Of a stretch of DNA of 64,000 bases, positions 63,061-64,000 are shown piece after piece. The notes below the pieces were generated by a model. That model worked only from the letters and a program-made list of their open reading frames with translations. It had not been told where the DNA came from and searched no databases. The stretch covers positions 310,001-374,000 of the forward strand of contig NZ_FZNP01000005.1 in assembly GCF_900188105.1 (NCBI RefSeq), in the 5' to 3' direction. Position 1 is the stretch's first letter, and each line of letters begins with the position of its first letter. Both the position numbers and the translations under genes were made by a program. This stretch comes from Actinomadura mexicana (GTDB lineage: Bacteria; Actinomycetota; Actinomycetes; Streptosporangiales; Streptosporangiaceae).

Positions 63061-63756
63061 TCAGCCGGCGGCGGCCGCCACGAGGGTGCGCCACTCGCGC
63101 ACCAGGACGGGGTCCACCCGCGCGTCCCAGTCGCCGTCCGGTCGCACGGCCGTGCCCACGTGGAACGCGGTGACGCCCGCGGCGGCGAGGACGGCGACGT
63201 GCTTGCGGCGCAGCCCGCCCCCGGCCATGATCATCTTGGCGGCGGCGGGGTCCTCGGCCGCGCGCCGGACGAGGACGTCGACCCCCGCGTCCACGCCCCG
63301 GGCCGAGCCCGCCGTCAGCACCGTGTCCAGGCGGCCGCCGAACGCGCGGACGGCGCCCCACGCCTGGGCGGGGTCGGCGGCGTGGTCCAGCGCCCGGTGG
63401 AAGGTCCAGGGCAGCGGGTCGGTGTCGGCGGCGAGCTTGCCGGTGGCGCCCGCGTCGACGTGCCCGGAGGAGTCGAGGAAGCCGAGCACGAACCCGTCGG
63501 CGCCCGCGTCGGCGAGGCCCGCCGCGGCGCGCCGCAGCCGGTCCAGTTCGGCCCCGGTGGTGCGGAACCCCGCGTTCGCGCGCAGCATCACCCGCATCGG
63601 CACGGACGTGGCCTCGCGGATGGCCGCGACGAGGTCGGGGTCGGGGGTGAGCCCGTCCGCGGCCATGTCGGCGACGACCTCGATGCGGTCGGCGCCGCCC
63701 TCCTGCGCCGCGCGCGCGTCGGCCACGGTCAGCGCGATCACTTCGAGCAGCGGCAT
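63061..63756 (-). CDS. cutC: CutC-family protein
   Basis: A 231-residue TIM-barrel protein: LLEVIALTVADARAAQEGGADRIEVVADMAADGLTPD, RVMLRANAGFR, GFVLGFLDSSGHVD, WTFHRALDHAAD, LTAGSARG and IMAGGGLRRKHVAVLAAAGVTAFHVGTAVR, which match CutC. The name refers to copper homeostasis, but the biochemical role is disputed. ATG at 63756. No copper genes are nearby. Confidence 0.88.
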   Translation of the reverse strand: MPLLEVIALTVADARAAQEGGADRIEVVADMAADGLTPDPDLVAAIREATSVPMRVMLRANAGFRTTGAELDRLRRAAAGLADAGADGFVLGFLDSSGHVDAGATGKLAADTDPLPWTFHRALDHAADPAQAWGAVRAFGGRLDTVLTAGSARGVDAGVDVLVRRAAEDPAAAKMIMAGGGLRRKHVAVLAAAGVTAFHVGTAVRPDGDWDARVDPVLVREWRTLVAAAAG

Positions 63757-63991
63757 GGCGACCCCCGGAACCCGTTTGCGTTGTGCGACCGGCTCAAGGG
63801 TAGGCGACCCGGCGGCGCGCGCCGGGGGCCGACGGGCGGTCTTTGCCGTGCCGTTAACCGGCGCGGTTCGCGGCGCGATTACTACTCGTGGGTATCATGC
63901 GGCAACGGAGGAGTTCGCGCGCTCAGGCCGGACGGCCCGGTGCGCCGCGGGGCTCCCCGCCGTCCTCGTAGACCGACGACAGGAGTGGGCC

Positions 63992-64000
63992 GTGCGCGAG
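63992..64000 (+). CDS. First three codons of the next gene
   Basis: GTG-CGC-GAG at the window edge, preceded by AGGAG six bases upstream. In related genomes an AMP-dependent long-chain fatty acid CoA ligase beginning VREF often follows glkA and its neighbours, but this cannot be tested here. An imperfect inverted repeat near TACTCGTGGGTA (63883-63894) lies in its ~235-base upstream region. Confidence 0.4.

Overview
The window is very high-GC DNA with short overlapping genes (ATGA and GTGA junctions), GTG starts, bldD, mihF and a run of actinobacteria-only protein families. It looks like a chromosomal segment of a filamentous actinomycete, probably close to Actinomadura (Thermomonosporaceae). 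That placement is inferred from gene content; there is no rRNA or tRNA in the window to confirm it. I saw no insertion sequences, prophage genes or CRISPR arrays.

Region 1 (1-18.8 kb) is housekeeping and mostly on the minus strand: bldD (plus strand) faces away from pyrR-pyrB-pyrC-carA-carB-pyrK-pyrD-pyrF, followed by mihF-gmk-rpoZ-coaBC-metK and the 5' part of priA. The pyr genes form a tightly coupled UMP operon with a PyrR-type RNA motif at the pyrR ribosome binding site. bldD has a clear promoter overlapped by a BldD-like operator. mihF carries a one-base frameshift in this sequence.

Region 2 (18.8-31 kb) is more accessory: an MFS exporter, an orphan CaiB/BaiF CoA-transferase resembling 2-methylfumaryl-CoA isomerase, a SAV_6107 HEPN protein preceded by a perfect SOS box, an L,D-transpeptidase lipoprotein, YbaK and ArsC-like proteins, two unknown helical proteins, a GNAT enzyme, metF, a polyprenyl diphosphate synthase, and a secreted GH3 glycosidase.

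Region 3 (31-41.2 kb) holds a transmembrane Ser/Thr kinase, thiE, an Rv2175c-like DNA-binding protein, a ferredoxin-reductase-type flavoprotein, a TPP riboswitch with thiO-thiS-thiG, an EamA transporter, a four-PASTA receptor kinase and endonuclease IV.

Region 4 (41.2-50.7 kb) begins with an approximately 139-bp tandem repeat array and a 6C-type structured RNA. Then come a Na+/solute symporter with a small membrane partner and a LytS/LytTR two-component pair, a cytoplasmic molybdopterin oxidoreductase, a DAHP synthase behind an aromatic-rich leader peptide and hairpin, a second leader-peptide/hairpin unit before an EamA transporter, and a DUF5954 protein.

Region 5 (50.7-64 kb) contains thiI, a phosphofructokinase with PPi-type active-site residues and a DasR-type operator upstream, and a three-gene MNIO (DUF692) cassette whose TIGR04222 membrane protein ends in a Cys/Gly-periodic tail. 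This cassette lies directly downstream of macR-macS. Next are an acyltransferase, a conserved membrane protein with a tiny coupled upstream ORF, a phosphodiesterase-like hydrolase, ROK glucokinase, DUF5304, SRPBCC, metallophosphoesterase and cutC, and the first codons of a further gene.

The MNIO/TIGR04222 cassette is the best candidate for an undescribed system. The two leader-peptide attenuators, the tandem repeat array, the SOS-controlled HEPN gene and the DasR/PPi-PFK link are the next most interesting items.
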